Of a DNA stretch of 64,000 nucleotides, positions 15,521 to 23,714 are shown piece after piece. The notes under the pieces were generated by a model, which was not told the origin of the DNA, ran no database searches, and worked only from the letters and a program-made list of their open reading frames with translations. This stretch comes from CAG-390 sp003523225. GTDB taxonomy: Bacteria; Bacillota; Clostridia; Oscillospirales; CAG-272. Position numbers and translations under genes: made by a program. Numbering within the stretch: position 1 is the stretch's first letter; each line of letters begins with the position of its first letter. The stretch covers positions 1 to 64,000 of the forward strand of contig CABPZE010000005.1 in NCBI GenBank assembly GCA_902461815.1, in the 5' to 3' direction.

Positions 15521-16456
15521 TCATCCGCCGGGACGAAGCACATCAGTGCGGCATTCCCGGCTTTTTTTATACTCGGACGGCAGACATCCTACTATGCGCC
15601 GGAATGCGGAAATAAAGGAGGTCTGATTTCCGAACCCCACGGCGTAGCAGGCATCGGCGACGCTCATATGCTCAAGAAGCCCGAGGCTCTCGGATATCCG
15701 GCGTTTGACGATATATTCCGAAAGCGACACGTTGAAGTGACTGCGGAAGGTGCGCGAAAGATGCTCGCGGCTGTAAAAGAACCGTTCGGAGACGTCTGAC
15801 ACCGAGCGTATCTGGGCATAATTTTCGTCAATATACCGCTTTACCTCGGCAAGCTCACCGGTAAGCGTTCCGGTTGCCGGGGCGGGTCGCTGAGAGGAGG
15901 CGGCAAGCACGCCGAAAAGCGAAATTATAAGTGAACGCGCAAGCAGTCCGCCGTACGGTGCATCAGAGCAGACCGCTGCCTCCGCGTCGTGAAGTATTGC
16001 CGCAAGACGGCTGTCAGCGGGAATAAGCCTCGATGCACATGCAACGCTTCCGTCAAAGCCGGGAATGGGCACTGTGCGCCCCATATATTCAAAGAAATCC
16101 GGAAAGAAATAAAGCACATATCTCTCGTAGACCGACGCCGAAAGCAGGCGCGCCGTGTGCATAATTCCCGGCGAAAAGCTGACGGCACAGCCGGAAACTG
16201 GAGACATGAGCGTGTTCTCGCCGATATACTCGACGTCCCCGCCCACATACACCAACAGCTCACTGTAATCATGACTGTGAAAGCCTTCGGTAAAGGTTTC
16301 ACGTGTGTATCCGGTGGTGCGGTGAGAAAAGATCATAGCATCCCCGATCTCAATATCCTCCCAGCCGTATCGGCTGGTGTGACAGCGGCAGCCGCCCAGC
16401 ATATGTGTGTCTATATATTCGCCCCGGTTTTCATGTCGCTTTATGTACTGTTCCAT
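15521..16456 (-). CDS. AraC family transcriptional regulator
   Basis: The 311-residue protein has an N-terminal cupin-like sensing domain (EGFHSHDYSELLVYVGG) and a C-terminal double helix-turn-helix of AraC/XylS type (SVSDVSERFFYSREHLSRTFRSHF ending in the family pattern ADACYAVGFGNQTSFISAFR, here described in two parts). Such regulators usually bind sugars or related ligands. It starts at 16456 after GGGGCGGGAT and is divergent from an FAD oxidoreductase and glycerophosphodiesterase pair that it probably controls. Confidence 0.93.
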   Translation of the reverse strand: MEQYIKRHENRGEYIDTHMLGGCRCHTSRYGWEDIEIGDAMIFSHRTTGYTRETFTEGFHSHDYSELLVYVGGDVEYIGENTLMSPVSGCAVSFSPGIMHTARLLSASVYERYVLYFFPDFFEYMGRTVPIPGFDGSVACASRLIPADSRLAAILHDAEAAVCSDAPYGGLLARSLIISLFGVLAASSQRPAPATGTLTGELAEVKRYIDENYAQIRSVSDVSERFFYSREHLSRTFRSHFNVSLSEYIVKRRISESLGLLEHMSVADACYAVGFGNQTSFISAFRRIVGCLPSEYKKSRECRTDVLRPGG

Positions 16457-16535
16457 ATCCCGCCCCTGATATCACAAATATTAAAATCTGCCGTCACATA
16501 CTCGGTAGCTTTTACGATTTATGTGGTTTATACTT

Positions 16536-16564
16536 ATCTTATCACAAAGAGCGTAGAAAGTCAA
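16536..16564 (-). promoter_or_regulatory. Promoter of the AraC regulator
   Basis: Minus-strand TTGACT (16559-16564), 17-bp spacer, TAAGAT (16536-16541). Confidence 0.65.
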
Positions 16565-16568
16565 GGCG

Positions 16569-16585
16569 TGAGCCGGGTCGGCTCA
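16569..16585. promoter_or_regulatory. Inverted repeat in the AraC/oxidoreductase divergent region
   Basis: TGAGCCG-GGT-CGGCTCA, perfect 7-bp arms, 5 bp upstream of the araC -35 box and about 55 bp before the oxidoreductase start. A regulator site is possible, though AraC proteins more often use direct repeats. Confidence 0.4.
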
Positions 16586-16639
16586 TGTTTACCCGTGAAT
16601 TTTTGCGCCCTGCTTTCATCGGAAGGAAAGAAACTAAAA

Positions 16640-18457
16640 ATGAGCGAGCTCAGAAAGACTCTTCACACGGCGGACGTCTGCGTTATCGGCGGCGGTCTTG
16701 CCGGAACATTTGCCGCAATAGCGGCGGCACGCCACGGCGCAAAGGTAGTGCTTATGCAGGACCGCCCGGTTCTCGGCGGCAACGCCTCAAGCGAGATAAG
16801 AATGTGGGTTTCGGGTGCCGGAACACGCGTGCGCAACCTCCAGGAGACCGGGATCATGGAGGAGGTAATGCTTGAGAATATGCACATCAACCCCGAACGC
16901 AACTTCTCGGTATGGGACTCCATCCTTTACGGCAAGGTGAAGGCGGAGAAAAACATTGAGCTGATGCTCAACTGCGCCTGCTGCTCCGCCGAGTGCCGAG
17001 GCGGCAGGATCGAAAGCGTCACCGGCTTTCAGCTTACCACATACACATGGCGCACGGTAAAGGCAAAGATATTCATCGACTGTTCGGGCGACAGCATTCT
17101 TGCCGAGCTTGCGGATGCCGAATACATGGTAGGACGCGAGGCAAAATCGGAATTCGGCGAAGCCTTCGGTCTGCCCGAGGCAGACCGTAAGACAATGGGC
17201 ATGAGCCTTATGATCCAGGCACACGAAACCGACCATGCGTGCAAGTTCACCGCTCCCGACTGGGCATACAGATTTGACACCGATGAGGAAATGAAGTTCA
17301 AGCCCCACGAGTGCCTTGACAAAATAAACACCAATTTCTACTGGATAGAGCTTGGCGGCGAGGCGGATTCGATACATGACACCGAAACGACGCGCGATGA
17401 GCTTTTGAAGATCGCCTTCGGCGTGTGGGATCACATGAAAAACCGCGGCGACCACGGCGCGGACAACTGGGAGCTTGACTTTATCGGCTTCCTCCCCGGC
17501 AAGCGGGAAAGTCGCCGCTATGTCGGCGACTACATTCTCACTCAGCAGGACGTTGAAAACGGCAGACAGTTCCCCGACGAGGTTGCCTACGGCGGCTGGC
17601 AGATCGACAATCACCTGCCCGGCGGCTTTGCCATGAGCGGCAAGGACGGCGCGCACCTGCAGAAAAAGCGGCTTACCGAGCCGTACGGAATTCCGCTGCG
17701 TTCCCTTTATTCCAAAAATGTTGAAAACCTCATGTTTGCCGGACGCAATATAAGCGCAACTCACATCGCCTTCTCCACTGTCCGCGTCATGGCGACCTGC
17801 GGCGTAATGGGACAGGCAGCCGGAACTGCCGCCGCTCTTGCCACCGCCTGCGGTATTACGCCGCGCGAGCTGTACCGCGAAAAGATCGGAGAGCTTCAGG
17901 ATCAGCTTATGGAGGACGACTGCTTCCTGCCCGGCATGAAGCGCAAAATTTCCCCGCTCTGCAACGAAAAAACACTCTCGGCGGTCTGGGGCGACGCCTC
18001 GGCATTGTTAAACGGGACCGACCGCAAGATATGGGGCAGCGACAACGGCTACTGGGGCATCGTTGACCGTGCCGTAACATACACCTTCGACAAGCCGACT
18101 CACATTTCCGATTTCCGTCTTATCGTCGACAGCGACCTTGACAGAGAGTACACGGACGGAAATCCCGACGCACTTAACATTTCCATCCCCCTTTTCAAGC
18201 GTGCGGATTATGACCACACCACCTTCGGCTTCCCGAAATGTATGCTCAAATCCTTTAAGATCGAAGCGCAGGACGAGAGCGGCGAATGGAAAACCGTTTA
18301 TGAGACTCACGAAAACTACCAGAGGATGATACGCGAAAAGCTGGATATCGACGCCGTCGCCGTGCGACTGATCCCGCTCGGAACATATTTTTCCGAGTCG
18401 CTCTGGACGACCTACGGCAGCGCGCAGGCTCATATCTTCTCCTTTGAGGTAAGATGA
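16640..18457 (+). CDS. FAD-dependent oxidoreductase (FAD_oxidored type) with C-terminal beta-sandwich
   Basis: With the start at 16640, preceded by GGAAGGAAAG, the protein has 605 residues; an open frame extends further upstream across the araC region but is not supported. The N-terminus has the dinucleotide-binding motif VIGGGLAGTFAA (15-26) and RPVLGGNASSEIRMW, typical of the FAD_oxidored family. The last 150 residues (ISDFRLIVDSDLD, KSFKIEAQDESGEWKTVYET) look like a discoidin/F5-8C-type sandwich, which suggests binding to a glycan or cell-surface substrate. No signal peptide is visible, so it is probably cytoplasmic. The substrate is unknown. It overlaps the next gene by 4 nt (ATGA). Confidence 0.85.
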   Translation: MSELRKTLHTADVCVIGGGLAGTFAAIAAARHGAKVVLMQDRPVLGGNASSEIRMWVSGAGTRVRNLQETGIMEEVMLENMHINPERNFSVWDSILYGKVKAEKNIELMLNCACCSAECRGGRIESVTGFQLTTYTWRTVKAKIFIDCSGDSILAELADAEYMVGREAKSEFGEAFGLPEADRKTMGMSLMIQAHETDHACKFTAPDWAYRFDTDEEMKFKPHECLDKINTNFYWIELGGEADSIHDTETTRDELLKIAFGVWDHMKNRGDHGADNWELDFIGFLPGKRESRRYVGDYILTQQDVENGRQFPDEVAYGGWQIDNHLPGGFAMSGKDGAHLQKKRLTEPYGIPLRSLYSKNVENLMFAGRNISATHIAFSTVRVMATCGVMGQAAGTAAALATACGITPRELYREKIGELQDQLMEDDCFLPGMKRKISPLCNEKTLSAVWGDASALLNGTDRKIWGSDNGYWGIVDRAVTYTFDKPTHISDFRLIVDSDLDREYTDGNPDALNISIPLFKRADYDHTTFGFPKCMLKSFKIEAQDESGEWKTVYETHENYQRMIREKLDIDAVAVRLIPLGTYFSESLWTTYGSAQAHIFSFEVR

Positions 18458-19206
18458 TGGCGGAAATAAAGTACAATCCCCTGTTTGACGGTGAAAAGCC
18501 TCTGCTTATCGCCCACCGCGGATACACGCCCACGGCGCCTGAAAACTCCATTGCCTCCTTTTCCGAAGCCGCAAGAAGACATTACTGGGCAATCGAAACC
18601 GACGTTCGCCGCACACTTGACGGTGTGCTTGTCTGCTGCCACAATTCATCGCTGAAAAAAATGTACGGCGCAGATATGAAGATCGAGGAGCACACGCTGC
18701 GCGAGCTTTCAGAGGTCAGGATCTGCACCGGGAACGGTCTTGAAGGACGCCCCGATGAGGAACTGAGGCTCCCGCTTTTCAGCGAATATCTGTCCGTATG
18801 CGTCCGCGGCGGCTGCGTTCCCTTTATCGAAACCAAGGGCTTTGTCGTCGAGCAGACCCTGCGCATGGTCGAGGCATTCGGACTGACGGACAGAGCGGTG
18901 CTTTCCTCAGTTGACTTCAGCCATATAGAGGAAGCGCGCCGGGTCAGCGACAGAATTTTTATCCACCATATCTTCACCACCGACGAACAGATGCTTCGGG
19001 TGGCGGAGCTTGGAAGCGGCGGCGTTTCCTATAACTACCCGGTGCTTGACGATGTCCCTGCGGGACTGGTGGAGAAAACACACGCAGCCGGTGTGCGCCT
19101 CTGTCTGCGCGCCGGAGACACCGCTCAGAACGTCGCCAGAATGATGGACATGGGACTTGACTATATCCCCACTAACCTCATCTGTCCGGCGGATATCCGG
19201 CTCTGA
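18454..19206 (+). CDS. Glycerophosphodiester phosphodiesterase family protein
   Basis: GDPD enzymes hydrolyse glycerophosphodiesters to an alcohol and glycerol 3-phosphate. The 250-residue TIM-barrel protein has the hallmark IAHRGYTPTAPENS, then AIETDVRRTLDGVLVCCHN, giving the metal-binding Glu and Asp and the catalytic His. No signal peptide is seen, so it is cytoplasmic. It is translationally coupled to the oxidoreductase (ATGA overlap, GAGGTAAG before it). Pairing with an AraC regulator and an oxidoreductase suggests a small catabolic unit; the actual substrate is not clear. Confidence 0.92.
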   Translation: MMAEIKYNPLFDGEKPLLIAHRGYTPTAPENSIASFSEAARRHYWAIETDVRRTLDGVLVCCHNSSLKKMYGADMKIEEHTLRELSEVRICTGNGLEGRPDEELRLPLFSEYLSVCVRGGCVPFIETKGFVVEQTLRMVEAFGLTDRAVLSSVDFSHIEEARRVSDRIFIHHIFTTDEQMLRVAELGSGGVSYNYPVLDDVPAGLVEKTHAAGVRLCLRAGDTAQNVARMMDMGLDYIPTNLICPADIRL

Positions 19207-19224
19207 GACATACCCAAATATAAT

Positions 19225-19267
19225 ATCGGTGCAGTCCGCACGATCACGGACTGCACCGATTGTTTTT
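19225..19267 (+). terminator. Terminator of the oxidoreductase-GDPD unit
   Basis: A perfect 14-bp stem (19225-19238 with 19247-19260) followed by TGTTTTTGTTTTTG. Confidence 0.92.
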
Positions 19268-19277
19268 GTTTTTGTTT

Positions 19278-19784
19278 TTATCTTATTTTTGCCGCTCCTT
19301 CAAAACCGTGAACAAAGCCCTGCGGGTCAGCGGAGCAGATGTCCCCGCCTATCACGCGTCCGCGGTAGACTATCACGTTGGCAAGCACTCTGCCTCCGTC
19401 ATAGCCGTCGTAATTCTTGACCTCATAGGTATAGCGCATTACTGTCTTGCGCCTGTATTTTGACAGATCCAGCCCCTGCGACTTCTGAAGCTCGTTGTAT
19501 CCCGCGTAAACCTTATCAAACTTCTCCGGCAATGTTATCTCTACCGTTTCAAGCGGGTCCTCAGCTACCTCATAGCCGAACTGAGCAAGAAACTTGATCC
19601 TGTCCTCATTTGTCCTGATCTTGTCATAACTGACCCTGATCGTCCCGCCGTCCGACGCTCCGACAGACGCCGAGGCTGGCTGATACGCCGGCACAAATAT
19701 CACAAGCGCGGCAAGCGCCGCTGCCGCGAGCACGATAACGGCGAAAAACCTGATTGTTCCCGCGCGACAAGTATAAACAAACAT
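19278..19784 (-). CDS. DUF4830 domain membrane-anchored protein
   Basis: The 168-residue protein starts with MFVYT and one membrane helix (about 12-32), then an outer domain with family-typical motifs: FLAQFGYEVAEDPLETVEI, LPEKFDKVYAGYN, LQKSQGLDLSKYR, and near the end VYRGRVIGGDICSA. DUF4830 is a clostridial family without known function. The start at 19784 follows AGAGGA. It is a single gene separated from the RodA-like gene by a terminator. Confidence 0.8.
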   Translation of the reverse strand: MFVYTCRAGTIRFFAVIVLAAAALAALVIFVPAYQPASASVGASDGGTIRVSYDKIRTNEDRIKFLAQFGYEVAEDPLETVEITLPEKFDKVYAGYNELQKSQGLDLSKYRRKTVMRYTYEVKNYDGYDGGRVLANVIVYRGRVIGGDICSADPQGFVHGFEGAAKIR

Positions 19785-19875
19785 AGCACAACCGTCCTCT
19801 CCCGATATATATCCCGAAACCGCAATTCGGAAACCGTTTGGTAGATTATATGGGCTGTGCGCGACAAATATTCAT

Positions 19876-19916
19876 AAAGAAAACGCCCTTTGCGGTCTTT
19901 CATCCCGCAAAGGGCG
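19876..19916 (-). terminator. Terminator of the proS/RodA-like unit
   Basis: A perfect 12-bp stem (19884-19895 with 19905-19916) is followed on the minus strand by TTTTCTTTA. Confidence 0.88.
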
Positions 19917-19934
19917 CAAGTAAATATTGATTTA

Positions 19935-21101
19935 CTATATAACTGCTTCCGCGTTGTCCGCCGCCGCACGGGACATTCCCGTGCCCTCCCGCTCAAAGAA
20001 ATACTTCACGCGGTGCGACGCAACGCTTTGAACCATGCCCATCAGCAGATACATGGCAAGAGTTGACGAGCCTCCCCCGCTTATAAACGGCAGCGTGATA
20101 CCGACGACCGGAAGCATTGCAAGGCACATTCCTATGTTTTCAATGCTCTGGATAATTATAAACGCGGCAACACCGACGCAGATAAAAGAGCCTGCGTCCT
20201 TACGCGCCGAGCGCGCTATCATGAATATGCGCACCACAAGCACAGCAAGCAGGATAATTACTATCATCCCGCCAAGCATACCGAACATTTCGCACACGGT
20301 GGAAAAGGAAAAATCGCTCTCCGCCGAATACAGGGTCTTATAATTTTCCGCGCCGAAAAATCCCCTGCCGAAAAATCCTCCGTTTGCCACGCAACTCTTC
20401 CCCTGTAGCGGCTGCATTCCGGTGTCGAGCGGGTCCCCCTCGGGATTGAAGCCGTATATTATGCGCTCCTGCTGGTATAGCTCAAGATGGGGCCAGACAT
20501 ACGGGATCGCAATAAACAGCGCACCGAACACTCCGAGAAAATAAAACGCACTCAGACCGGCGCAGAAAAGCATTATCGCCGCCGCACCGCAGAATACCAA
20601 AGTAACACCGAGATCCCCTGATTTGAGAAGCAGAAAGAGTACCACACCCGCGTGCAGTCCAAGACCTGCAAGATGCCATATCTTGTTGATATCCTTTTTA
20701 ACAAGGTCAAGATGCTTTGCAAAGGTGACGATAAAAGTGGTCTTTACGAACTCGGACGGCTGAACCGTCATAAACCCGAGATCCAGCCAGCTACGGTTGG
20801 TTCCCACCGCCACGCCGAACTTAAGCGTAAAAGCAAGTATCCCGACCGAAAAAACCGCGCAGGGTATCCAGAATTTTTTAAGTACGACTTCGTAATCAAT
20901 TGTCGAGATTATTATCATCGCAATTATCCCGATAACCGTTGCTCCCACCTGCATAATGAACAGGCGTGTTCCGTTTCTCAGATAATTACGTCCGCCGAAC
21001 AGCATAAGGCAGCTGACGGTGGAAAGCAGCAGCGCACATATCAGCACGCACGGATCTATCCGCCTGAGCTTTTCGCGGTAGGGCGTGGAAAACGCTTTCA
21101 T
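19935..21101 (-). CDS. RodA/FtsW/SpoVE family peptidoglycan polymerase
   Basis: SEDS proteins polymerise peptidoglycan from lipid II together with a class B PBP. The 388-residue protein has about ten membrane helices and family motifs: RSWLDLGFMTVQPSEF, the outer-loop AESDFSF (containing the aspartate region important for polymerase activity) and NIGMCLAMLPVVGITLPF. The 'NIGM' form is closer to RodA than to FtsW, but SpoVE cannot be excluded. The start follows AAAGGAGGCTG. It lies 49 nt after proS and is probably co-transcribed. No PBP partner is in the window. Confidence 0.9.
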   Translation of the reverse strand: MKAFSTPYREKLRRIDPCVLICALLLSTVSCLMLFGGRNYLRNGTRLFIMQVGATVIGIIAMIIISTIDYEVVLKKFWIPCAVFSVGILAFTLKFGVAVGTNRSWLDLGFMTVQPSEFVKTTFIVTFAKHLDLVKKDINKIWHLAGLGLHAGVVLFLLLKSGDLGVTLVFCGAAAIMLFCAGLSAFYFLGVFGALFIAIPYVWPHLELYQQERIIYGFNPEGDPLDTGMQPLQGKSCVANGGFFGRGFFGAENYKTLYSAESDFSFSTVCEMFGMLGGMIVIILLAVLVVRIFMIARSARKDAGSFICVGVAAFIIIQSIENIGMCLAMLPVVGITLPFISGGGSSTLAMYLLMGMVQSVASHRVKYFFEREGTGMSRAAADNAEAVI

Positions 21102-21150
21102 GCTTCTTTGTCAGCCTCCTTTAGGATACTGTAGCGGGGCGCAGTCAAGC

Positions 21151-22593
21151 TCAATACTGTCTGCCCCAGACGACCATATGCTTTGCGGGCTTGCCGCAGC
21201 ATACGCAAACGTCGGAAAGATGCTCCTCCTCAAAAGGAATGCAGCGCGACTTAACTCCGCCGGTATCGTTCTTTATTTTGTCCTCGCACTCACTGTCGCC
21301 GCACCACATCGCCTTTATGAAGCCGGATTTGTTGGCGGCGATGTCAAGGAACTCGTCGTAGTTCAGCGCCACTGAGGTACGCGCGGCAAGATTTTCGGAG
21401 GCGCGGCGGTAAAGCTCGTCATGTACCGACGCAAGCGCCGCTTTGACCGCTTCTTCAATATTCTCAAGAGACACGACCGTCTTTTCGCGGCTGACGCGGG
21501 AGACAAGCACACAGGTGCCGCTTTCAATATCGCGCGGGCCAAGCTCAAGACGCAGCGGAACGCCCTTCATTTCGTACTGAGAATACTTCCAGCCGGCAGA
21601 GTTGTCGCTGTCGTCCAGCTTTACACGGAATTTTGCAGACAGGCGATCGCGCAGCGCAGAGGCAGCTTCAAGCACGCCCTCTTTATGCTGAGCCACAGGA
21701 ATTATCGCAACCTGAATGGGAGCGACAGCAGGCGGAAGGATAAGCCCGTTGTCGTCGCCGTGCGTCATGATGATAGCTCCTATCATACGTGTGGAAACGC
21801 CCCATGAGGTCTGATGCGGGTATTTTACCGAGTTGTCGCGGGCGGTATATGTGATGTCAAATGCACGCGCAAAGCCGTCGCCGAAATAGTGCGAGGTACC
21901 GCCCTGAAGCGCCACGCCGTTGTGCATCATCGGCTCGACGGTATAGGTCTCCATTGCTCCCGCGAATTTTTCCTTTTCTGTCTTGCGTCCGCGCACGACC
22001 GGAATAGCCAGAGATCTCTCATAGAAATCGGCATATACGCCAAGCATCCGGCGCGTTTCCTCCCGCGCCTCCTCCTCGGTCTCGTGCATGGTGTGACCCT
22101 CCTGCCACAGGAATTCGGATGTGCGCAGGAAGGGACGTGTGGTCTTTTCCCAGCGCACAACGTTGCACCACTGGTTGTAGAGCTTGGGAAGATCACGGTA
22201 GGAATGAATAATATTGCGGTAATGCTCGCAGAAAAGCGTCTCGGAGGTGGGACGGATGCAAAGTCTTTCGGGCAGAACATTCTGACCGCCGACCGTAACC
22301 CATGCGCACTCGGGGGCGAAGCCCTCAACATGATCCTTTTCACGCTGAAGGAGAGATTCGGGAATAAACATGGGCATATAAACATTCTCGTGACCGAGCC
22401 GCTTGAACTCAGCGTCAAGTATGTGCTGTATATTCTCCCAGATGGCGTAGCCGTAGGGACGGATTATCATGCAGCCCTTGACTCCGGAATAATCGGCAAG
22501 CTCAGCTTTTTTGACAACGTCGGTATACCATTGAGCAAAATCAACATCCATTGAGGTTATTTGCTCAACCATTTTTTTGTTCTTATCAGCCAT
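21151..22593 (-). CDS. proS: Prolyl-tRNA synthetase (ProS type 3)
   Basis: ProRS attaches proline to tRNA-Pro. The 480-residue protein belongs to the short archaeal/eukaryote-like class, without the bacterial editing insertion: it has VKGCMIIRPYGYAIWENIQ, the class II motif 2 region (LCIRPTSETLF, WEKTTRPFLRTSEFLWQEGH), an anticodon-binding domain and a C-terminal zinc-binding-like tail (CGDSEC ... CVCCGKPA). The start at 22593 follows AAAGGA; an upstream in-frame extension has no site. The leader from its promoter is only about 50 nt, too short for a T-box. Confidence 0.96.
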   Translation of the reverse strand: MADKNKKMVEQITSMDVDFAQWYTDVVKKAELADYSGVKGCMIIRPYGYAIWENIQHILDAEFKRLGHENVYMPMFIPESLLQREKDHVEGFAPECAWVTVGGQNVLPERLCIRPTSETLFCEHYRNIIHSYRDLPKLYNQWCNVVRWEKTTRPFLRTSEFLWQEGHTMHETEEEAREETRRMLGVYADFYERSLAIPVVRGRKTEKEKFAGAMETYTVEPMMHNGVALQGGTSHYFGDGFARAFDITYTARDNSVKYPHQTSWGVSTRMIGAIIMTHGDDNGLILPPAVAPIQVAIIPVAQHKEGVLEAASALRDRLSAKFRVKLDDSDNSAGWKYSQYEMKGVPLRLELGPRDIESGTCVLVSRVSREKTVVSLENIEEAVKAALASVHDELYRRASENLAARTSVALNYDEFLDIAANKSGFIKAMWCGDSECEDKIKNDTGGVKSRCIPFEEEHLSDVCVCCGKPAKHMVVWGRQY

Positions 22594-22648
22594 GATGAAA
22601 AAATCCTTTCGGGAAGATAACAAAACTTCATTTATACAATTATACAAT

Positions 22649-22677
22649 ATTATAAAGCATCCGGCGCAGGATGTCAA
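22649..22677 (-). promoter_or_regulatory. Promoter of proS
   Basis: Minus-strand TTGACA (22672-22677), 17-bp spacer, TATAAT (22649-22654): full consensus. Confidence 0.88.
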
Positions 22678-22687
22678 GCGCCGGATG
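22658..22687. promoter_or_regulatory. Inverted repeat enclosing the proS -35 box
   Basis: CATCCGGCGC (22658-22667) and GCGCCGGATG (22678-22687) are perfect 10-bp arms; the -35 box lies in the 10-nt loop. It also sits 20 nt after the DUF4434 stop, so it may double as a weak terminator (minus-strand CTTTAT follows), or be an operator. Confidence 0.6.
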
Positions 22688-22707
22688 AATATTTAAGCCT
22701 TTTTGCA

Positions 22708-23703
22708 TCACAAACAGACTTTTTCGGACTCTTTATCGCCCACAAGCTCCTCGCGGAGGCGTCTGTATGACTCGTAAAGCTCCAAAGAGCTCGGATGACC
22801 GCAAAAAGCGCGGCTGCCAGGGCGGTTCATGAGTCCGAGATACTGATAGCAAAGCACCTCATCGCAGAACTCAGATACCGCCTCAAGCTGTTCTGATATC
22901 CTGTCTATATCCGCAGGAAGCAGGGCGGAACGGTACACCTCACCCTCGAATCGGAATATCTCCATATCCGCCCACAGCGCACTTCTGCCCGAACGGTCAT
23001 GCGCTCGGCGAAGCGCAGCGTAATACGCGCCGGTCTGGTCGGGAGTGGATTTTCTTACACCTACCTCATCCTGATATGCCACGATATCCACATCAAGAGA
23101 ATCAAGCTGCCTTACGTATTCGTCATCTGCGGACAAAATATTCGTACCGAACGGCGCGATAAGTGTTTTAAGCCTTGGATCGAGAGTATGCGCAAACGCA
23201 CTGTAACGGTTACAATAATCTATGAATTCGGGGGAAAAGTGCCCTCTGATACAGGCCTCGTCGGGATAATACCAGCCGACGAAGGACGGATGCGAGCCAT
23301 ATGCGGCGTAAAGCTGCTCCATTGCACGGAAAGCCCGCGCCGTCACCTCTTTGCTCATCATATTCTCGGCAGTGTGCGTCCATATGCCGTAAAACCCGGT
23401 CGACACAAACACGGCTATCCCTTGAATATCAGCCTCTGTGAGTATCGCTTCAATCGGATCGTCGCACGCAAATTCCTCGGCGAACGGATAAATGTCGGTC
23501 CTGAAATAGGACTCCGCGTGATCCTCATAAACGAGAGATGTGCACATGAGCACAAGATATTTCATGCCGAGACTTTTTATCTCTCTGATCTTTTCGCGCC
23601 ATTCCTCCGCACCGAAGCTGCGGCAGGCAGGATTCCAGTATTTTCCCTCTGCAATATTGTGATGAGTGAACTCAAACCATGTACCCGAGATCGGCTTTTT
23701 CAT
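22708..23703 (-). CDS. DUF4434 TIM-barrel protein
   Basis: The 331-residue protein opens with ISGTWFEFTHHNIAEGKYW, which fits DUF4434, a glycoside-hydrolase-like TIM-barrel family of unknown substrate. Further features are PSFVGWYYPDE and ALWADMEIF, which carry acidic residues at strand ends. No signal peptide is seen, so it appears cytoplasmic. The ATG at 23703 is chosen over a GTG two codons earlier because AAGGAG is 7 nt before it. It lies 11 nt after ftsH, an unusual partner, and is probably co-transcribed with it. Confidence 0.8.
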   Translation of the reverse strand: MKKPISGTWFEFTHHNIAEGKYWNPACRSFGAEEWREKIREIKSLGMKYLVLMCTSLVYEDHAESYFRTDIYPFAEEFACDDPIEAILTEADIQGIAVFVSTGFYGIWTHTAENMMSKEVTARAFRAMEQLYAAYGSHPSFVGWYYPDEACIRGHFSPEFIDYCNRYSAFAHTLDPRLKTLIAPFGTNILSADDEYVRQLDSLDVDIVAYQDEVGVRKSTPDQTGAYYAALRRAHDRSGRSALWADMEIFRFEGEVYRSALLPADIDRISEQLEAVSEFCDEVLCYQYLGLMNRPGSRAFCGHPSSLELYESYRRLREELVGDKESEKVCL

Positions 23704-23714
23704 TGTCACTCTCC

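Noticed and set aside
15989..16639. Upstream extension of the FAD oxidoreductase frame
   Set aside because: It runs antisense through the AraC gene and the divergent promoter region; the start at 16640 has the ribosome binding site.
16787..17764. Minus-strand frame of 325 codons opposite the FAD oxidoreductase
   Set aside because: Antisense to a gene with a dinucleotide-binding motif and strong start; no matching family.
22594..22648. T-box leader before proS
   Set aside because: The leader between the promoter and start is only about 50 nt and lacks the T-box sequence and a terminator.
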